A stretch of DNA of 64,000 nt from CADEDV01 sp048498035 (GTDB lineage: Bacteria; Bacteroidota; Bacteroidia; Chitinophagales; Chitinophagaceae). Shown piece after piece: positions 60,621-64,000 of the stretch. A program made the position numbers and the translations under genes. The notes beneath the pieces are model-generated. The model was not told the origin of the DNA. It searched no databases and worked only from the letters and a program-made list of their open reading frames with translations. The DNA is taken from NCBI GenBank assembly GCA_048498035.1, contig JBEHYT010000016.1:1-64000 (forward strand). The letters are read 5' to 3'. Position 1 is the first letter of the stretch. Every line of letters starts with the position of its first letter.

Positions 60621-61471
60621 ACAATCCGGGCCTGTAACATTCTTTTTTTTCCCTGCATGTCGTGTTTTATTTCAACCTCGTAGCGCTGCTGTTTGAAAAG
60701 ATCAGCCGTGGCATCGGCAAGATCTTCATGCAGTTCAGCGTAAATACTGCCGCCGGCTTTTAATTTTGTTTTGCCAAAAACCGCCAGTTGCCGGTAAAAG
60801 ATCAATGGATCTTCGTCTTCCACAAACAACGCCAACGCCGGCTCGTAATCCAGCACATTTGCAGCCATCGTTGTTTTTTCAGCAGCGGGAATATAAGGTG
60901 GATTGCTCACTAAAACATCTACGGCAGGCAAAAGGCTCCAATCATCATGATTGAGGAAATCTGCTTCCACCAGCCGGATGTCAACGCCAATTGACCTGGC
61001 ATTATGCCTCGCTACATTTAGTGCATCGGCGCTAACATCACAGGCCCAAACGTCTGCCTTCCTGATCCTTCTCTTAAGCGAAATGGGAATACAGCCGCTG
61101 CCCGTTCCTATATCCAGTACCGATAATTCATTCACCGGGAAACGGCAACCGGCAATAATCCATTCCACCAGTTCTTCTGTTTCCGGGCGTGGGATCAACA
61201 CCCGATTGTCTACATAAAATGATAGGCCGCAAAACCACGCTTCCCGTAACACATACTGAATCGGCTCGTGGCGCATTAAACGTTCCAATGCCTGATGAAA
61301 GAAAACTTCCTGCACTTCATCCAGGTCCTCCGCCTGCCGGAATGCTTTCTGATTTCTGTCGACGCCCGTTACTTTTTCCAGCAGCAATGCACTAATGGCC
61401 GCTGCCTCGCCGTCAGCATAAATACGTTGTAATTCTTCCAGGCTTTGCAGCCGGGCCTCTTTAACCGTCAT
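60617..61471 (-). CDS. prmC: Peptide chain release factor N5-glutamine methyltransferase
   Basis: The 284-residue enzyme methylates the Gln of the GGQ motif in release factors RF1 and RF2. A helical N-terminal domain precedes the SAM fold: VLDIGTGSGCIPISLKRR (118-135) and the catalytic VSNPPYIP (188-195), where NPPY binds the glutamine amide. RPETEELVEWI is also typical. On the minus strand the -7 box TAAGTTTG ends 4 nt before the ATG at 61471. The gene converges on exbD with a shared TTAA. Confidence 0.94.
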   Translation of the reverse strand: MTVKEARLQSLEELQRIYADGEAAAISALLLEKVTGVDRNQKAFRQAEDLDEVQEVFFHQALERLMRHEPIQYVLREAWFCGLSFYVDNRVLIPRPETEELVEWIIAGCRFPVNELSVLDIGTGSGCIPISLKRRIRKADVWACDVSADALNVARHNARSIGVDIRLVEADFLNHDDWSLLPAVDVLVSNPPYIPAAEKTTMAANVLDYEPALALFVEDEDPLIFYRQLAVFGKTKLKAGGSIYAELHEDLADATADLFKQQRYEVEIKHDMQGKKRMLQARIV

Positions 61472-61475
61472 CGTA

Positions 61476-61483
61476 CAAACTTA
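61476..61483 (-). promoter_or_regulatory. -7 box of prmC
   Basis: TAAGTTTG on the minus strand (61483-61476) is followed by TACG and the ATG, a 4-nt gap identical to thyA and folA. It lies within a 33-bp region shared with the divergent ribD promoter. Confidence 0.55.
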
Positions 61484-61490
61484 ATTCATT

Positions 61491-61498
61491 TACTTTTG
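61491..61498 (+). promoter_or_regulatory. -7 box of ribD
   Basis: TACTTTTG matches TAnnTTTG and ends 6 nt before the ribD ATG at 61505. Any -33 element would have to lie inside the 5' end of prmC. Confidence 0.5.
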
Positions 61499-61504
61499 CA
61501 TTGA

Positions 61505-62551
61505 ATGAACGACCGGTTATATATGCAACGTTGCCTGCAACTGGCTGCGCCTGGCCTGGGGCATGTTGCACCCAACCCCGTAGTGGGTGCTGTGCTGGTG
61601 TACCAGGATCGTATTATCGGTGAAGGATGGCACCAGCAATATGGCCACCCACATGCAGAAGTGAATGCCGTAGCGGATGCAATACGCCTTGGCAACGAAC
61701 AGCTTTTACATCAGGCCACGCTGTTTGTGTCTCTTGAACCCTGCGCTCATTTTGGCAAAACGCCGCCCTGTGCCGATCTTATTATCCGGCATAAAATACC
61801 GCGCGTAGTAGTGGGCTGTCGCGATCCGTTTCCTGCCGTAAACGGCAAAGGGATCGAAAAACTGAAGGCAGCAGGAATTGACGTCACCATTAGTGAACTG
61901 GAGAACGATTGCAGGGAACTCAACCGCCGTTTTTTCACCTTTCACCAGCAACATCGCCCCTATATTATTTTAAAATGGGCTGCTACTGCAAATGGTTTTA
62001 TTGCTGCGGATAGCAGCCGCCGGCTACTCATCAGCCGCCCTGTTGCCAACCGGCTTGTTCACCGTTGGCGAAGCGAAGAAGCTGCCATCCTGGTAGGCAG
62101 CAATACGGTTTTACTTGATGATCCGGAACTAACGGTTCGGCTGTGGAAAGGGAAAAATCCGCTCCGGCTTGTCATTGATCGTTCGATGCGCATACCTGCA
62201 ATCAGCAGGGTGTTGAATGCCGATGCTGCCACGATCATTTTTAATGAATCGCTGCATGAGCAGCGTGTGAACGTACTTTTTTACCAATTAAAAAAAGATG
62301 AGGCTGTGTTACCACAGGTGTTACAGGCGCTTGTTGACCGGCATATTCAGTCCGTCCTGGTAGAAGGCGGCAGCACGCTGTTGCAACAATTTATCGATGC
62401 CGGTTTTTGGGACGAAGCAAGGGTAATCACCAACCCGGAATTGATCGTCGACCGTGGTACTATTGCACCCCGGTTAAATACAGCGCAGCTTATTCTTGCT
62501 GAAAAGGCTGGGGGCGATGAAATCGCTTATTATCGTCGCATCCACAACTAA
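61505..62551 (+). CDS. ribD: Bifunctional riboflavin biosynthesis deaminase/reductase
   Basis: The 348-residue enzyme performs two steps of riboflavin synthesis: deamination of the pyrimidine made from GTP, then reduction of its ribose with NADPH. The deaminase zinc site is HAE (50-52), Cys80 in SLEPCAHFG and Cys89 in PPCAD. The reductase domain starts near residue 145 with YIILKWAATANGFIA, then AILVGSNTVLLDDPELTVR and SVLVEGGSTLLQQF. The other rib genes are not adjacent. The ATG at 61505 lies 33 bp from the divergent prmC start. Confidence 0.95.
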   Translation: MNDRLYMQRCLQLAAPGLGHVAPNPVVGAVLVYQDRIIGEGWHQQYGHPHAEVNAVADAIRLGNEQLLHQATLFVSLEPCAHFGKTPPCADLIIRHKIPRVVVGCRDPFPAVNGKGIEKLKAAGIDVTISELENDCRELNRRFFTFHQQHRPYIILKWAATANGFIAADSSRRLLISRPVANRLVHRWRSEEAAILVGSNTVLLDDPELTVRLWKGKNPLRLVIDRSMRIPAISRVLNADAATIIFNESLHEQRVNVLFYQLKKDEAVLPQVLQALVDRHIQSVLVEGGSTLLQQFIDAGFWDEARVITNPELIVDRGTIAPRLNTAQLILAEKAGGDEIAYYRRIHN

Positions 62552-62599
62552 TTCACACCGCCGTGCCCGCCGAGCGGCGAACCCTTACCTTCGCGCCCT

Positions 62600-63202
62600 A
62601 TGGCGGAAGATTATTACAATACAATAGAAACATCACAAACCGCGGAGTTCAGGGATCGTGGCAGCCGGTTTATTGGGATTACACTACCCATCCAATCCAT
62701 TCCTGATTTTAAAGAAAAGATCGCCGCTATAAAAAAAGAACATCCGAAGGCTACGCATCATTGTTTTGCCTATCGCCTGGGTCTCGACGGCACCGTTTTT
62801 CGCGTAAGTGACGACGGCGAACCTTCCGGATCTGCTGGCAGACCCATCCTTGGACAAATAGACAGCAAGCAACTCACTAATATTCTCGTGGTGGTGGTTC
62901 GTTATTTTGGCGGAACGCTATTGGGCGTTCCGGGCCTGATTGCAGCCTATAAAACTGCCGCGTCTCTTGCCCTGCAGGTTACACCAGTTGTACCTAAACC
63001 GGTTTTAGCGTCGTACCACATACAGTTTGATTATACGCAGATGAACGAGGTGATGCGCATCATAAAACAATTTGAATGCGTGGTGGAAAGCCAGGATGTA
63101 CAGTTATTTTGCACGCTCCAGGCCGGGATACCCAAAAACCGGTTGGAACATGTGCTGTACAAGCTGGAAGAAATTCGCGGTATTGAGATAAAACCGGCCT
63201 GA
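62600..63202 (+). CDS. YigZ/IMPACT family protein
   Basis: The 200-residue protein has the UPF0029 N-terminal domain: GSRFIGITLPI, HPKATHHCFAYRLG, SDDGEPSGSAGRPILGQI and VVVVRYFGGTLLGVPGLIAAY, all in the conserved order. A ferredoxin-like C-terminal domain follows. The family is related to eukaryotic IMPACT, and its bacterial role is unclear. TACCTTCG (62586-62593), a one-mismatch -7 box, ends 6 nt before the ATG. Confidence 0.9.
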   Translation: MAEDYYNTIETSQTAEFRDRGSRFIGITLPIQSIPDFKEKIAAIKKEHPKATHHCFAYRLGLDGTVFRVSDDGEPSGSAGRPILGQIDSKQLTNILVVVVRYFGGTLLGVPGLIAAYKTAASLALQVTPVVPKPVLASYHIQFDYTQMNEVMRIIKQFECVVESQDVQLFCTLQAGIPKNRLEHVLYKLEEIRGIEIKPA

Positions 63203-64000
63203 TCAACGATGTTCCGTGTAAAAATTGGGTGGCAATTGGTTTTGTAGAAACGAAAGTTGTTCCGGCGTCAGATCATTGTGCGCAGCAGCCTGCAGCGCCT
63301 CCTCCAATTGTTGCCGGGTGCGGATGCCTACGACAGCAGCTGTTACTGCGGGTTGCTGCAAAATATACCGCAAGGCAATAGCGACAGGCGTTTCATTGGC
63401 ATTTGTCAGTTCACGCACCGCGACAGCCATTTTTTTCACGGCAACGGCATCGTAGTTCAAAAACGGCCCAGCCGGTTTACCCGCCAGTAATCCTTTTGCA
63501 AGAGCGCCCCTTGCCAGCAGGCCCACCTGGTTTTGCGCAAGCAAATCCATACAGGTTTCTTCAGGTCGGCGGTCGAGCAGGCTATATTGCATCATTACTG
63601 ATTGGATAGAAGACCGTTTTAACCACTCGCGGATGACGACCGGCCGGATGGAAGAAATTCCATAGTACCTGATCTTGCCCTGCTGTTGTAGCAATTCAAA
63701 CGCCGCTATTGTATCGTCTATCGGATCTTCCATAGTACCGCCATGCAGTTGGTATAGATCGATATAATCCGTTTTCAATCTACGGAGGCTTTTTTCCACT
63801 GCCGCAATAATATATTCTTTACGTGGATTCCAGTCCCACCCCGAGCCATCTTTTTTCCATTCGTTACCTACCTTGGTAGCAATGATGCAGTCTTTTCTCC
63901 GATCGGCAAAAGCAGCGCCCAGCAGTTCTTCGTTCAGGCCTTTGTTGTACAGGTCGGCTGTATCAAAAAAATTAATCCCATGATCCAGCGCTTCGCGAAG
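63203..64000 (-). CDS. Aldo/keto reductase, N-terminus cut by window end
   Basis: The frame is open from the last base of the window to a TGA at 63205-63203, giving 266 visible residues. The catalytic set is present: Asp and Tyr in NFFDTADLYNKG, Lys in IIATKVG and His in YQLHGG. The C-terminal NADPH-binding segment VVGIRTRQQLEEAL also fits. Only the first part of the protein (probably 50-70 residues) is missing. The stop codon directly abuts the yigZ stop with no gap. The substrate is unknown. Confidence 0.9.
   Translation of the reverse strand, partial: LREALDHGINFFDTADLYNKGLNEELLGAAFADRRKDCIIATKVGNEWKKDGSGWDWNPRKEYIIAAVEKSLRRLKTDYIDLYQLHGGTMEDPIDDTIAAFELLQQQGKIRYYGISSIRPVVIREWLKRSSIQSVMMQYSLLDRRPEETCMDLLAQNQVGLLARGALAKGLLAGKPAGPFLNYDAVAVKKMAVAVRELTNANETPVAIALRYILQQPAVTAAVVGIRTRQQLEEALQAAAHNDLTPEQLSFLQNQLPPNFYTEHR

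Noticed and set aside
1..64000. Prophage, insertion sequence, defence system, rRNA or tRNA genes
   Set aside because: No transposase, integrase, phage structural or nuclease motifs, and no cloverleaf or rRNA segments, were recognised in any part of the window.

Overview
The window is chromosomal DNA from a member of the Bacteroidota, most likely family Chitinophagaceae or a close relative. The evidence is a SusC/SusD pair with an ECF sigma factor and FecR-type anti-sigma factor, a type IX secretion (T9SS) C-terminal sorting domain, promoters of the Bacteroidota type (TTTG, about 20 nt, TAnnTTTG), A/T-rich leaders almost without Shine-Dalgarno sequences, and split pntAA/pntAB/pntB genes. No rRNA, tRNA, CRISPR array, prophage or insertion sequence was seen.

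Region 1 (1-22060) is the translation block. The end of a methyltransferase gene is followed by a long intergenic stretch and fusA. A membrane-protein gene on the opposite strand separates fusA from the S10-spc cluster: rpsJ, rplC, rplD, rplW, rplB, rpsS, rplV, rpsC, rplP, rpmC, rpsQ, rplN, rplX, rplE, rpsN, rpsH, rplF, rplR, rpsE, rpmD, rplO, secY. Then come map, a flavoprotein gene, an acyltransferase gene on the minus strand, and rpsA. The usual alpha-operon genes (infA, rpmJ, rpsM, rpsK, rpsD, rpoA, rplQ) are not downstream of map, and rpsL/rpsG are not directly upstream of fusA. Several ribosomal spacers carry related inverted-repeat sequences.

Region 2 (22061-27840) holds a T9SS cargo protein, a divergent acyltransferase, a hotdog thioesterase, proline dehydrogenase and an unrecognised membrane-anchored coiled-coil protein.

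Region 3 (27968-39942) is a polysaccharide utilization locus: ECF sigma factor, FecR anti-sigma factor, SusC with an N-terminal signalling domain, SusD, GH3, GH30 and GH16. The enzyme set points to a beta-1,3/beta-1,6-glucan such as laminarin or fungal wall glucan. The predicted route is surface lipoprotein endo-enzymes, SusCD import, and GH3 finishing in the periplasm.

Region 4 (39965-64000) is housekeeping: thyA, folA, a methyltransferase, the proton-translocating transhydrogenase, an rRNA m5C methyltransferase, a LysM protein, fmt, an M48 protease with a lipoprotein, a two-component system, an FKBP, pepT, an OmpA-like protein, an SPFH protein, an ExbB/ExbD pair, prmC, ribD, a YigZ protein and a partial aldo/keto reductase.

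The most notable signals are: a predicted three-way-junction RNA in the fusA leader; -7 boxes placed only 4 nt before start codons (thyA, folA, the methyltransferase, prmC), implying leaderless mRNAs; an exceptional Shine-Dalgarno sequence before rpsH; and a canonical EF-hand loop in the N-terminus of the ExbB-like proton channel. No unmistakably new multi-gene system was found.
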